A DNA stretch of 64,000 bases from Phycisphaerales bacterium (GCA_905339235.1 CAJPFG010000026.1:1-64000), one strand, 5' to 3'. Numbered from the stretch's first letter, positions 1 through 8,387 are shown. Numbers and translations are program-made. The notes: generated from the letters alone by a model not told the origin.

Positions 1-546
1 GGAGGCATGTTGGCGGTAGGCGGGCCTCCGTAATGAGGGGTGGTGGAGCGCGTTTGCGCGCGCGAATGCGCGCCTGGATTGCGTGGGAATGGCGTAAGTG
101 CTTGCGGGGACGGGCGAAAGAAAAACTTGGAAAATGGCGGAGGGCACTTGGGGATTTGCGCTTCTGCGCGCGCCGGGGCGCGCATCTCGGCTAGGACCCC
201 GGGGGAGATTCACCACGGAGAGCCCCGGCGGGGGGCGGAGTGAGGATGGGCTTTGGAAATCAGGAGGGGGCTGCCCTCATGAGTCGGGCGCCCCGCTGAT
301 CCACTCGCCCCGCCCGTCGCGGTCGATGCAAAGTGCTGGTCGCGGCATACCGCGCGAAACCCCAAACCGATCAGCAGCAGCGGCGCGGCGTCCGTCGCCT
401 CTTGCGGCATGAATAAGTGGCCCGGCGAGGCAATCCGGTGAAGCGAGAGCGACAGTCATGACGCCCACCGCGCGAAGGTCGCGCGGCGGCTCGGCCTGAG
501 GACAGGCCGAATCATGAACCGGGAGGTTGATGCCACCAAGCCGCCA
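1..546. other. gene-free stretch
   Basis: No frame here looks like a gene on either strand. The open frames are low-complexity Arg/Gly/Pro translations with no family motif and no ribosome-binding site. Two GC-rich hairpins are visible: 58-73 (GCGCGC stem, GAAT loop) and 165-184 (7-bp stem beginning TGCGCGC). Their role is unknown. The left end may hold the tail or promoter of a gene outside the window. Confidence 0.5.
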
Positions 547-582
547 AAGAAAAGCACCGAGCGGCGTCGTGCCGGCTCGGTG
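547..582 (-). terminator. Rho-independent terminator after the PEP-CTERM gene
   Basis: CACCGAGC (555-562) pairs with GCTCGGTG (575-582). Read on the minus strand the hairpin is followed by GCTTTTCTTT. It lies 26 bases beyond the stop codon of the minus-strand gene ending at 608, the expected place for its terminator. Confidence 0.6.
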
Positions 583-607
583 ATTCGCTTGCAGGACGGT
601 GCGTCGG

Positions 608-1354
608 CTATCGGCGCCGCCGGCGGGCCGCGAGGAGGCCGCCCATCGCCAAAAGGGCTCCCGCGCCCGGGGCCGGCACCCACATCTCGATGTTGTCCAC
701 CGCGAAGGGCTGGGGCACGGCGAAGATCCCCCAGATGTTCACGCGGCCGATCGGCGTCGCCGACCACACGCCGAAGAAGGACTTGTTGGGCTCGGGCGGG
801 GCCGGGTCAACGTGGTACGTGCCGATGATGTTGCCGATCTGGTCGTAGATGGCCATGTCGAACCCGCCGTGGCCCGCGTTGAAGCCGGCGTACGTGGAGA
901 CTTCCAGCCCGATGCCCGTCTTGTCGTGCGATGTGAAGATCAGGTCGAGGCTCGAGAACCGGTTGTACAGGAACTCGTCCGTTCCGACTTTGATGCTGTT
1001 GGAGCCGATGAAGCCCGCGCCGTTCACCCACAGGGCCCGGTCGTCGCCGGAGGGGTTGAGAGTCGGCGGGTTCGGGCCGGGCGTGATGTTGGTCTGGATG
1101 ATCAGGTTGGTGGAGTTGATGCCGTTGGGGAACGTCGGGCGCGGCACGCCGTATTGGAGCGGGTTGGGGAACGGGTGCTTCTCGCCCGGCCCCGCGGAGG
1201 ATTCCTCGAAATCCTCCATTCCCTTCATCGATTTGCCGGCCAGTTGGTTGTACTCCGTGAACAGTTGGTGGTCCGTGAAGAAGACGATGTTTCCTCCCAT
1301 TGCAAGGGGGGCCGCCAATGCGGCGACGACGACAGCCAGGGTCCGTGCGTGCAT
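608..1354 (-). CDS. secreted protein with PEP-CTERM-type sorting tail
   Basis: A 248-residue exported protein of unknown function. Residues 1 to about 20 form a classic signal peptide (MHARTLAVV then an Ala/Leu core). The C-terminus reads VPAPG, a hydrophobic stretch, then five arginines, which is the PEP-CTERM/exosortase-type anchor common in planctomycetes. The body is Asn/Gly/Phe-rich, probably a beta-sandwich, and has the AVDNIEMW stretch seen near the end of many such proteins. The ATG at 1354 is chosen over much longer upstream extensions because AGGAG sits 8 bases before it and the signal peptide starts there. A terminator follows at 547-582. No enzyme motif is visible. Confidence 0.8.
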   Translation of the reverse strand: MHARTLAVVVAALAAPLAMGGNIVFFTDHQLFTEYNQLAGKSMKGMEDFEESSAGPGEKHPFPNPLQYGVPRPTFPNGINSTNLIIQTNITPGPNPPTLNPSGDDRALWVNGAGFIGSNSIKVGTDEFLYNRFSSLDLIFTSHDKTGIGLEVSTYAGFNAGHGGFDMAIYDQIGNIIGTYHVDPAPPEPNKSFFGVWSATPIGRVNIWGIFAVPQPFAVDNIEMWVPAPGAGALLAMGGLLAARRRRR

Positions 1355-1594
1355 TGTCTCTCTCCTGTTCTGTGCGCCGGTCGCCGCGGCCGAAAAGCCC
1401 CACCGCCCGACGCTCTCTCTGGGCGGGAGCCTACCACAAGCGGGCGGGGCGTCAAGCAGGAACCCCGCCCGGTGGCGCAGCGGTGCTCGCGACGAGTTGG
1501 GCGGGCGCCCCGCGGCACACGTTTCCGTGTGCGCTTGCACCCCGAGGGCCGTGCACGCTACATTCACGCCGGTCATTCCGCCAAAGGGGGGTCC

Positions 1595-2662
1595 ATGTTC
1601 GCAGTCCGCTCGTTTTCGCGTCGGGTGTCCCGGCTCCGATCCTGGCGTCTGCTGCTGATGGGCGCTGCCTCGCTCCTGGTCGGGGGATGCGCGGAACTGC
1701 CCGACGTCAAGCCCTTTGCCGCCGCGACGCTTTCGCTCGAAAAGTCGGTGCAGGCGGGGTTCGAGGCCTCGGCCGGGGCGCAGGAACAAGTTGCATCGCT
1801 TCTGGAAGTCCCGGAATCCCACAGCGCCAAGGCCGCGCTCGAGGAGCGACGCGAGGAGTACCTCGCGCTCGCCGGGTCGATCCGCACGGAAGGTGAGCAC
1901 CGGGCGGCCCTGATGCGGGCGTTGACCGACTATACGGACGCCCTCGCGGCGATCGTGGACGCCTCGGACAACGCGCAGGGGAACGTCAACGCGCTGGCCG
2001 ATTCGGTGGTGGGCCTGGCCTCGGTGTTTCAGGCTTCGCCGATTCCGGCGGTGGCGGGCGGAGCGATCGACCTTGGGAAACTGGCCCTGGCGGAGGCGAT
2101 CAAGATGAAAGCCTCGCGGGACCTCCGCAAAGGGCTTGAGGCCGCGAACCCGGTTGTGCAGCGGGCGGCGGAGTTGCTGCTTGCGGACGCGCGGGATCTG
2201 CATAAGACGGTTGCGACCAAGGCGCACGCCGCGCAGGCGGCGATCAACCTTGCGGGGGGAGAGGTGTATACGCGGCAGCGTCGTCACATGGGGCGGCTGG
2301 AGGGCCGACGGGTCGCGCTGCTGAAGACGCTCAACGATCTGGCCTCGGATGTGGACATCGAAACGCACAACGCGTCGGACGACCTTCTGAAGGTGGAAGC
2401 GGCCCTCAGCGCGGCCCGCGCGGCCGTCGAGCCCATCGAGCGAGAGCGTGACCAGGTGCTCGGCGGCGTCCGGAAGGCCGAGCGGTTGTTCGCGACGATG
2501 GAAGAGGCTGTGGCGGCGTGGGGAAAGGCCCACGCGGACCTGACCGTGGCGGCGCGCGAGGGGGGCACGATCAACGTGCGGCGGCTTGTGGAACTCGCGG
2601 TTCAAGCCAAGGACATCATTGAGAAGATGGAGAAAGCCAAGGAGGCGAAGAATGGCGGCTAG
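1595..2662 (+). CDS. helical lipoprotein of unknown function
   Basis: 355 residues. The N-terminus is basic, followed by a hydrophobic run and the lipobox VGGC at Cys32, so it should be a lipid-anchored envelope protein. The rest is Ala/Glu/Lys/Arg-rich and almost entirely helical, with likely coiled coil toward the C-terminus (about 230-355). No known domain is recognised. The ATG at 1595 follows AAAGGGGGG; upstream in-frame sequence belongs to the divergent promoter region and the neighbour's antisense strand. The gene overlaps the next one by 11 bases, so the two are probably co-translated and may act together. Confidence 0.75.
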   Translation: MFAVRSFSRRVSRLRSWRLLLMGAASLLVGGCAELPDVKPFAAATLSLEKSVQAGFEASAGAQEQVASLLEVPESHSAKAALEERREEYLALAGSIRTEGEHRAALMRALTDYTDALAAIVDASDNAQGNVNALADSVVGLASVFQASPIPAVAGGAIDLGKLALAEAIKMKASRDLRKGLEAANPVVQRAAELLLADARDLHKTVATKAHAAQAAINLAGGEVYTRQRRHMGRLEGRRVALLKTLNDLASDVDIETHNASDDLLKVEAALSAARAAVEPIERERDQVLGGVRKAERLFATMEEAVAAWGKAHADLTVAAREGGTINVRRLVELAVQAKDIIEKMEKAKEAKNGG

Positions 2663-3134
2663 CACACTGTTGGAATGGGGAGACGAACTCGACACTCTGA
2701 TCCGCGCGGGCCTCTCCGCCGTGCAGTCGGGCGACACCGCCGCGATGCAGCAGGCCCAGGCCGATCTCGCCGACTTCGTGAACCGCAGCCCCGACTACGC
2801 CGATGCTCTCGACCAGCAGGCCAATCTCGCGATTCTCGACATCGATCTCGGCGGCACCACCCAGGCCGCGGCCGGGCTCAAGTCGCGCCGCGAGGAGGTC
2901 GCGCGGATCATCAAGACGATCGGGGGCGTGGCGGGCGAACTTAAGAAGGGCGCGGCGACGCTGCGGCTGGACCGGGCCCGGGCCGCGGTGGACCTGGCCA
3001 CCAAGACCGTCTCGGCGCTCAAGGAAGTTCGCGATTCCCTGAAGAACACGGGCAACGACAAGGCGGTCGGCGACGCGATCCTGAAGGCCATCTCGGAAAT
3101 CCAGGGGATCCGTTCGAAGATCGAGTCCCTTTAG
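2652..3134 (+). CDS. small helical cytoplasmic protein of unknown function
   Basis: 160 residues with no signal peptide or membrane segment. It is predicted helical and built of Ala/Asp/Lys-rich segments. The ATG at 2652 lies inside the end of the upstream lipoprotein gene and is preceded by AAGGAGG, an excellent ribosome-binding site, which argues for coupled translation. It ends tail-to-tail with the minus-strand hydrolase with a 4-base overlap. No family is recognised. Pairing with a helical lipoprotein suggests a shared role, but nothing in the sequence says which. Confidence 0.7.
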   Translation: MAASTLLEWGDELDTLIRAGLSAVQSGDTAAMQQAQADLADFVNRSPDYADALDQQANLAILDIDLGGTTQAAAGLKSRREEVARIIKTIGGVAGELKKGAATLRLDRARAAVDLATKTVSALKEVRDSLKNTGNDKAVGDAILKAISEIQGIRSKIESL

Positions 3135-3838
3135 CGCCGCCCTGCCGCGCGGCCCCCACTTCCGGCGATCACGTGATCGATCCAAGCCGCCGCCGCGTCG
3201 AGCAACTCCGCGAGGACTTGTGGGTCCTTTCGTCCTGACTTTGCGGGCACGTGGAACGAGTGATCGGCGTGCTCGAACAGGGTGAGCGTCGCCTTCTCCC
3301 CGAGGGACTTGACGACCGGCCGCAGCAGATCGAGGTCGGCGAGTTCATCGCGTGTTCCCTGCAGGAAGAGCATGGGAATCCGCACGGCGGAGAGGTGCTC
3401 GGCCCGATCATCGGACGGCTTGCCGGCCGGATGAAGCGGGAAGCCCACGAAGATGAGGCCGCGAACATCCGGCAGGGTCGCCGCGGCCTGGGCCTGCGAG
3501 GTCATGCGTCCGCCGAAGGATTTTCCGCCGGCGAAGAGCGGGCGGCCTGGCAGACGACGCGCGGCCTCGGCGACGGCCGCGCGAACCGCGGCGTGCGCGA
3601 CCGCCGGCGAATCGGGGCGTTTCGAGCGTTTCTCCATGTAGGGAAACTGATACCGCAGCGTGCCCAGGCCGCGTTGGGCGAAGCCTTCGGCGACCGCGGC
3701 CATGAACGGGTGGTTCATACCCGCCCCGGCGCCGTGGGCAAATACGTAGCAAGCCCGCGGCGATTGGGGCCCGTGCAGCCGGCCCGAGACCGGGTCGGCG
3801 CCCGGGATGGGAATCGAGATTGACGTGGTGTCGGACAT
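3131..3838 (-). CDS. alpha/beta hydrolase (KANL3/Tex30-type)
   Basis: A 235-residue cytoplasmic serine hydrolase of the alpha/beta fold. The oxyanion region is FAHGAGAGMNHPF (about 33-45), the nucleophile elbow is GKSFGG with Ser107, the acid is probably Asp164 in QGTRDELAD and the histidine is His193 in HADHSFHV. This order and spacing fit the Tex30/KANL3-like dienelactone-hydrolase group, whose substrates are mostly unknown. The ATG at 3838 (MSDTTS) is preferred to one seven codons upstream because the conserved strand starts soon after it. The gene is monocistronic and convergent with the preceding gene. Confidence 0.8.
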   Translation of the reverse strand: MSDTTSISIPIPGADPVSGRLHGPQSPRACYVFAHGAGAGMNHPFMAAVAEGFAQRGLGTLRYQFPYMEKRSKRPDSPAVAHAAVRAAVAEAARRLPGRPLFAGGKSFGGRMTSQAQAAATLPDVRGLIFVGFPLHPAGKPSDDRAEHLSAVRIPMLFLQGTRDELADLDLLRPVVKSLGEKATLTLFEHADHSFHVPAKSGRKDPQVLAELLDAAAAWIDHVIAGSGGRAAGRR

Positions 3839-3918
3839 GGGGCTGGAATCGTACCTCACCGGTGCGATTCAGCGCATCGCGAGCGTGGGTACGCTTGCCG
3901 GATCGCAGGAGCGCACGC

Positions 3919-4554
3919 ATGGCCAAGAGACCGCGGTACGACGTCCACCCGGGCGTGGCGGATATGGCGGAGTGGGTCAGTACGCTGAAGGCGAAGACCG
4001 GCCGCGACCTGGGCGAGTGGATAAAGCACATCAAGAAGGCGGGCCCGGCGGACGAAGCGAGGGCCGGCGACTGGCTCAAGTCGGAATACGAACTGGGAAC
4101 CAACACGGCGTGGTGGCTGGCGGAGCGAGCGTTTGCGAAGGATCTATCGCTGGCGGATGACGATCCGGATCGCTACCTGGCGCTCGCGCCCGGGTATGTC
4201 GAGGAGCAGTACGCGGGGAAGAAGGCGGCGCTTCGCCCGATTTACGAGCGGCTGCACGCGCTTGCTCGCGGGCTGGGAAAGGATGTGCGCATCTGCCCGT
4301 GCAAGACCATGGTGCCGGTCTATCGGAGCAATGTCATCGCCCAGATCAAGCCCTCGACCAATACCCGGGTGGATGTCGGCCTCTGCCTGACGGTGCTCAT
4401 GAAGGCGGGCCGGAAGTTGCCGGCGCGGCTGATCGATACCGGGGGCTTCAAGAAGAAGGACCGGATCACGCACCGCATCCCGATCGTGATCGAGAGTGAA
4501 GTGGACGGATTCGTGACGGAATGGGCGGAAACGGCGTATGGGCTGAATGCGTGA
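3919..4554 (+). CDS. DUF4287/DUF5655 domain protein
   Basis: 211 residues with no signal peptide. The N-terminal third (about 5-70, with EWVSTLKAKTGR and AWWLAERA) resembles the DUF4287 domain. The C-terminal part (about 90-205) resembles DUF5655, including a Lys/Thr-rich strand region and the CPCKT stretch. The pair is widespread in bacteria and its biochemical role is not established. The ATG at 3919 follows AGGAG at the right distance. The domain calls rest on remembered family features and need a profile search. Confidence 0.65.
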   Translation: MAKRPRYDVHPGVADMAEWVSTLKAKTGRDLGEWIKHIKKAGPADEARAGDWLKSEYELGTNTAWWLAERAFAKDLSLADDDPDRYLALAPGYVEEQYAGKKAALRPIYERLHALARGLGKDVRICPCKTMVPVYRSNVIAQIKPSTNTRVDVGLCLTVLMKAGRKLPARLIDTGGFKKKDRITHRIPIVIESEVDGFVTEWAETAYGLNA

Positions 4555-4683
4555 CGGATCGGCTGTCCGGATGAAGGCGGATTCACGGCGCGTGCTGCGC
4601 GCCGCTCATCGGGCCGCACGAAGATCCGCAAGGGCCGAGCGTCGGCCCCGTGCATCGTCACGCCCAAACCGGAAGGAAACCCA

Positions 4684-5049
4684 ATGCCCCACGACTCCAA
4701 CGCCCACGACACCAACGAACTGCTCGACTGCATCAAGATCTGCGCGGAATGCTCCACGCTGTGCGCCCGGACGGCGCAGCACTGCCTGAGACTGGGTGGA
4801 CCGCACGCCACGGCGGAGCACCAGGCCGTGCTGCAGGATTGCAAGCAGGCCTGCGCGGCGGCTGTGGGCTTCATGGCCCGCGGTTCGCACTATTCGAACA
4901 CCTATTGCCGGGTCTGCGCCGAAGTTTGCCGGGAGTGCGCCGACGACTGCGACCGCATCGCCAACGGCGACCCGCTGATGAACCAGTGCGCCCAGACCTG
5001 CCGCGCCTGTGCCGAATCGTGCGAGAGAATGGCCGGCGCGGGAGTGTGA
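4684..5049 (+). CDS. four-helix-bundle copper-binding protein (DUF326/Csp-like)
   Basis: A 121-residue cysteine-rich helical protein with 16 cysteines at positions 16, 20, 23, 27, 34, 53, 57, 75, 78, 82, 85, 89, 102, 106, 109 and 113, nearly all in CxxxC or CxxC spacing on predicted helices. That is the pattern of the DUF326/copper storage (Csp) family, in which a four-helix bundle is filled with Cu(I) bound by inward-facing thiols. There is no signal peptide, so it should be cytosolic (Csp3-like). AAGGAAA lies just before the ATG. A likely terminator follows at 5073-5113. Function is inferred from the family. Confidence 0.85.
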   Translation: MPHDSNAHDTNELLDCIKICAECSTLCARTAQHCLRLGGPHATAEHQAVLQDCKQACAAAVGFMARGSHYSNTYCRVCAEVCRECADDCDRIANGDPLMNQCAQTCRACAESCERMAGAGV

Positions 5050-5072
5050 ACCGGAACGGCCTTCCAGGGAGT

Positions 5073-5113
5073 CAAACTCGGATCCGCGCGACGCAGGTCC
5101 GAGTTTGGCTCTT
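5073..5113. terminator. terminator hairpin between convergent genes
   Basis: CAAACTCGGA (5073-5082) and TCCGAGTTTG (5098-5107) form a perfect 10-bp stem with a 15-base loop, followed on the plus strand by GCTCTTT. It sits between the copper-protein stop (5049) and the convergent gene ending at 5128, so it may serve either or both. Confidence 0.6.
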
Positions 5114-5127
5114 TGGGGCCGTCTGCG

Positions 5128-5568
5128 TCAGTGCAAAGGATCGAGCAGGGCCGAACTCCAGAGACGTTCCAGTTCCGCGGTGATCGCGTCCGGGAGCCGC
5201 AGCGGCCCGGGGCCGGAGACAGCCTTGAGCGCTTCATCCAGCGCCGGGCAGGGGATCGGCCGCACGTACCGGCTGGCCGAGCGGTCCATCTCGAATCCGA
5301 TCGCCGAGGAGGCGTACCTCGCGTCGAAGTTTCCGACGCCGGGGTAGTTCACTTTCATGCGCGACACGACGAGCCGCCCGCAGAGCGCCGGTCCCGCGCC
5401 CGGACCCGGCGGGATCGTGACCAGCCATACGACGGTCCCTTGCGTCCACGGGTATGTCGCCGGATGGCTGGAGTACACAGCCCAGGGCAGCATCCCCTTC
5501 GCCGCGTGCTCGTGGTGCGGCAGCCAGTCGGACGAGTAGTCGGAATGGAAGAGGAACTGATCGGGCAT
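5128..5568 (-). CDS. uncharacterised protein, tandem paralog A
   Basis: 146 residues, soluble, no recognised family. It is clearly homologous to the next gene (5656-6228): both start MPxxF...(S/A)D(Y/F)..DWLP, share TxxGTVVWL/EDAVVWLA followed by PGP, then ALCGRLV/ALCARLV, then P(I/V)xCPxLD, and end near LLxPLH. The ATG at 5568 is placed by this alignment. Because the copies are adjacent and in the same direction they arose by tandem duplication. This copy stops right at the end of the shared region. No catalytic motif is obvious. Confidence 0.7.
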   Translation of the reverse strand: MPDQFLFHSDYSSDWLPHHEHAAKGMLPWAVYSSHPATYPWTQGTVVWLVTIPPGPGAGPALCGRLVVSRMKVNYPGVGNFDARYASSAIGFEMDRSASRYVRPIPCPALDEALKAVSGPGPLRLPDAITAELERLWSSALLDPLH

Positions 5569-5655
5569 GACACAAGTGTCCGTCTGAACACAATCTACGC
5601 GGGGGAGGGCCGCGTGTCACGCGGATGAACGGAGATTCATGCGCCGCAGCGTGTG

Positions 5656-6228
5656 TTACTGACAGACTGCGCAAGTCATACGGGCGCGTCGTCGGCGCGG
5701 CTGGGATGCCGGGGCGGATCCGGTGGAACGTGTAATCGTCCCAGTTTTGGCCGCATTTACGGGCTTTTTGCCGAGGGGCGGGCTTGCGTGCAGCGGCGTG
5801 AGCAACTTGGCCTTCCAGAATTTTTCCAGCCGGGCCGCGGCGCGGGGCGCGAGACGGTGGGCGAGGTTTCGGCGCCCGCTCGCCAGGTCCATTCGATCAA
5901 GAAGCGGGCAGCGGACGGGCCAGACATACGCGCTGCGATCGCGGTCAACGCCGATGGCGAACTTGTAGTCCTTGTAGCGGTGGTCGTATCCCGGGTAGGT
6001 GTGGTAGTTGATTCGTCCGCCCGAGAGCACCAGGCGGGCGCAGAGTGCGAGAGCGCGAGACGGGCCGGGCAGGGTCGTCGCCAACCACACTACCGCGTCT
6101 TCGTCGTGCTGGAAGACGCGGACCGAATCCGTGAATACGGCCCAGGGCAGATGGTCGGGCGCGGCCGACTGGCAGTTGGGCAGCCAGTCGGTCTCGAAGT
6201 CGGCATGCATGACGAAGTGGGCGGGCAC
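5656..6228 (-). CDS. uncharacterised protein, tandem paralog B with C-terminal extension
   Basis: 190 residues and homologous over its first ~147 residues to the gene at 5128-5568. It starts at a GTG (6226-6228) whose MPAHF aligns exactly with MPDQF of the paralog; an internal ATG six codons later is the alternative. After the shared LLTPLH end it continues for about 43 residues of low-complexity, Arg-rich sequence ending MTCAVCQ, where the paralog has its stop codon. This looks like loss of the ancestral stop and read-through into former spacer. Function unknown. Confidence 0.65.
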   Translation of the reverse strand: MPAHFVMHADFETDWLPNCQSAAPDHLPWAVFTDSVRVFQHDEDAVVWLATTLPGPSRALALCARLVLSGGRINYHTYPGYDHRYKDYKFAIGVDRDRSAYVWPVRCPLLDRMDLASGRRNLAHRLAPRAAARLEKFWKAKLLTPLHASPPLGKKPVNAAKTGTITRSTGSAPASQPRRRRARMTCAVCQ

Positions 6229-6244
6229 GGGGCCATATTAGGAG

Positions 6245-6592
6245 TCAATTGCCCGGAATGCGAAGACTGCCTTGGTCAGCCGATTGCGGGCCGCGAACGT
6301 ACTTGTGCGGCTTTTTCTGGAACGCCGCCCGGCATTCTTCGCTGCAGAAGTAGTAGGTCTTTCCGTCGTACTCGGTCCGCGGCGTTTCCGCGGTGACGTC
6401 TACCTCAAGGCAAGCCAAGTCCGCGTTGTATTCGCAGACAACGCAGTGCGGCAGATCGCCGGCCGACGCCGCATCCCGAGCGCCCCCTCGGCCCCGAGGG
6501 GCTGACTCACAGCCCGTGAGGGCCATCCCCGGCCCCAGGATCGCCAGCCCCACGGCCGCTCCGACCGACCACTGCCATCGGCTCGCACGCAT
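6245..6592 (-). CDS. YHS-domain lipoprotein
   Basis: 115 residues. The signal peptide ends at the lipobox LTGC (Cys28), so it is a lipoprotein. The mature part carries a YHS domain (about 45-95) with HCVVC, then YYFCSEECRAAF and PHKYV. YHS domains bind metal through these cysteines and occur in copper ATPases and related proteins. The ATG at 6592 is chosen over one seven codons upstream because AAGGGG precedes it at good spacing. It lies 41 bases downstream of the outer-membrane protein gene on the same strand, so the two probably form an operon, perhaps for metal handling (inference). Confidence 0.75.
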   Translation of the reverse strand: MRASRWQWSVGAAVGLAILGPGMALTGCESAPRGRGGARDAASAGDLPHCVVCEYNADLACLEVDVTAETPRTEYDGKTYYFCSEECRAAFQKKPHKYVRGPQSADQGSLRIPGN

Positions 6593-6633
6593 GTCCCGCC
6601 CCTTGCACCCCACGCCCCCGCACCTCAGCGGCC

Positions 6634-7581
6634 CTAGAAGGTGAACGATAGCCCAACGGCGACCTTGAACCGCGTCTCGATCTGATCACCGTTCAGGTCC
6701 TGCATCACCGGGATGCACGGCGACACGGTGAGCGCGACAGTCCGGCAGATCCGCACCCGTGCCCCCACCCCCAGGTACACGGTTGTCCCGCCGGAGTTCT
6801 CGTTCTCTTCGCCCTCGTGAGCGTCCTCGCCCAGCCACACCAGCGTCGCCTCGCCGAAGATCGAGATGTTCGGGAACTTGTTCACGTCCTCGATCAGCCG
6901 GTACGCCACGCCCACGCCCGCGTCGAAGCGGTCGCCGACCTTGAAGTCGCCGGAGGGCGTGCGGTGGGTGTACGCGACGCTCGCGTCGAGCGTCACGCGC
7001 GAGGAGAGGAACCGCGAGTACGCGAGCCCCAGCCGCAGGTCGAGGGCGCCCGAGCCCGGCTGGCTCGACGCCTCCACGCGGTGATCGTCCAGCATCACCT
7101 CGTCTTCGCCGACGGGCAGTTTTATTCCGCCGAAGACCGCCAGGTTCCCCGGCTTTCCCTTCACGAAGCGGTACTTGGCGTTGAGCCACAGGTCCGCCAG
7201 CCCCTCGATGTCAACCTCATCGGCCTCGGCCTCGCCCCCGTGCACGTGCGCGCTGACGAAGTCCTGCCCGTAGTAGTACCCCAGTTCGACGCCCGCCTGG
7301 AAGTCTTCCGTCACCCCGTACGACACCGAGAGGGTGGTCAGGAACGCGCGGCGAAGGGCATCAAACTCGCCCGCGGCGAGCGCCCGTTCCTCCACCTCGG
7401 CGTGCGTCACGTGCTCGAACTCGGTCGCGTCAAAGCGCAGGGCGAACTCCCACGTCCCCGGCTTCAGGGTCTCGCCCGAGACGACGGAACTGGAGCCGCC
7501 GGAGGTGCCCGGGCCGTGGTTGGCGAAGGCAGTCCCGGCGAGCGAGAGAACGGCAATGGGGATGAGGATCCGAGTGGGCAT
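6634..7581 (-). CDS. outer-membrane beta-barrel transporter-like protein
   Basis: 315 residues. Signal peptide MPTRILIPIAVLSLAGTAFA. The mature protein is rich in alternating aromatic strands (GVELGYYYGQDF, YRFVKG, VFGGIKLPVGE, LGLAYSRF, VAYRLIED, GVGARVRI) and ends in a C-terminal Phe (GLSFTF), the hallmark of an outer-membrane beta-barrel. It resembles the MetA-pathway/transporter barrel group. Acidic/His stretches (SAHVHGGEAEAD and EDAHEGEENE) could be loops that meet metal. ATG 7581 is chosen because the signal peptide begins there; no strong ribosome-binding site is seen. It is upstream of the YHS lipoprotein. Confidence 0.7.
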   Translation of the reverse strand: MPTRILIPIAVLSLAGTAFANHGPGTSGGSSSVVSGETLKPGTWEFALRFDATEFEHVTHAEVEERALAAGEFDALRRAFLTTLSVSYGVTEDFQAGVELGYYYGQDFVSAHVHGGEAEADEVDIEGLADLWLNAKYRFVKGKPGNLAVFGGIKLPVGEDEVMLDDHRVEASSQPGSGALDLRLGLAYSRFLSSRVTLDASVAYTHRTPSGDFKVGDRFDAGVGVAYRLIEDVNKFPNISIFGEATLVWLGEDAHEGEENENSGGTTVYLGVGARVRICRTVALTVSPCIPVMQDLNGDQIETRFKVAVGLSFTF

Positions 7582-7754
7582 ATTGGGCCGAATATACCCG
7601 ATGTCGCATCCGGTCTTCATCATGCGGAATTGCGGTCGGCCGCGGCGTGGCGGCTCACAGACGCGCTGCCCGCGGCACAAATCCGTGTGTTTTTCCTCGG
7701 CGGGCTTGGCGGGGGTAGCATCGTGGGCGAGGGGGTAGCGCAAGGAGGCGCACG

Positions 7755-8024
7755 ATGGACTCTCGGCGGACCTTTCAAGGGGTTTCATGGTTTGGGAAAG
7801 TGCAGCGGCCGTACGAGGTGGTGGTGGGCGGCGCGTACGTGGTTCAGCCGCTGGACCCTTCGCGAAGGGAAAACCGGGGCCGCGTCTGCACGGTTGTTGG
7901 CGTGGAGTTGGGCAGGGCGTTGGTGATGTTCCACGATACCGACGAACGGGCGCTGGTTGATTTCGAGGATCTGGTCGGGGACACGGGTGGGAGGTCGGGA
8001 GACCCCGGCATGCGGGCGGCCTAA
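7755..8024 (+). CDS. small conserved-looking protein, tandem paralog 1
   Basis: 89 residues, no signal, no known domain. The core (RPYEVVVGGAYVVQPL ... VELGRALVMFHDTDERALVDFEDLV) aligns with the next gene (AYEVHVGHVYTLEPL ... HVYFADTGERGRVAPVDLV), so the two are tandem paralogs of a small beta-rich fold. AGGAGG at 7743-7748 before the ATG is a strong ribosome-binding site and confirms translation. It is divergent from the outer-membrane protein gene. Function unknown. Confidence 0.65.
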   Translation: MDSRRTFQGVSWFGKVQRPYEVVVGGAYVVQPLDPSRRENRGRVCTVVGVELGRALVMFHDTDERALVDFEDLVGDTGGRSGDPGMRAA

Positions 8025-8072
8025 GGGCCTGCCAGGGGCCGGGTCGTGTGTGTGGGGGGAAGCGGAGGCGGC

Positions 8073-8387
8073 ATGCAGCGGGTTGTCGGCATGGAGTGTG
8101 TGGAGGGCACCGCCTATTTCGGGAAGGCGACGCGCGCGTACGAGGTGCACGTGGGGCACGTCTACACGCTGGAGCCCTTGGGGCGGCTCGATCCGCCCCG
8201 CCCGCGTTTGTGCAGGGTGGAGACACTCTCCCATGGCGTCGCGCACGTGTACTTTGCCGACACCGGCGAGCGGGGGCGGGTCGCTCCGGTTGATCTGGTC
8301 GGAGTGCCCGCGGAACTTGCTTCGCGGCGGCCGCGGCGAAGGGTCCCGCGGCGACGAGTGGAAAACAAGGGTTCACGCCCCGGGTAG
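8073..8387 (+). CDS. small protein, tandem paralog 2
   Basis: 104 residues. Paralog of the preceding gene, with a longer basic C-terminal tail (RRPRRRVPRRR) that could bind nucleic acid. The ATG at 8073 is preferred to a GTG at 8046 because GGAGG ends 4 bases before it and the extra N-terminus would be a Gly run. Spacing of 48 bases suggests co-transcription with paralog 1. No known family recognised. Confidence 0.6.
   Translation: MQRVVGMECVEGTAYFGKATRAYEVHVGHVYTLEPLGRLDPPRPRLCRVETLSHGVAHVYFADTGERGRVAPVDLVGVPAELASRRPRRRVPRRRVENKGSRPG

Noticed and set aside
1..546. Open frames at the left edge (e.g. 98-412 plus strand, 210-410 minus strand)
   Set aside because: Composition is typical of random high-GC frames, with no motif or ribosome-binding site.
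599..1594. Long upstream extension in the frame of the lipoprotein at 1595-2662
   Set aside because: The frame runs through the antisense of the secreted gene 608-1354, while a signal peptide and ribosome-binding site start at 1595.
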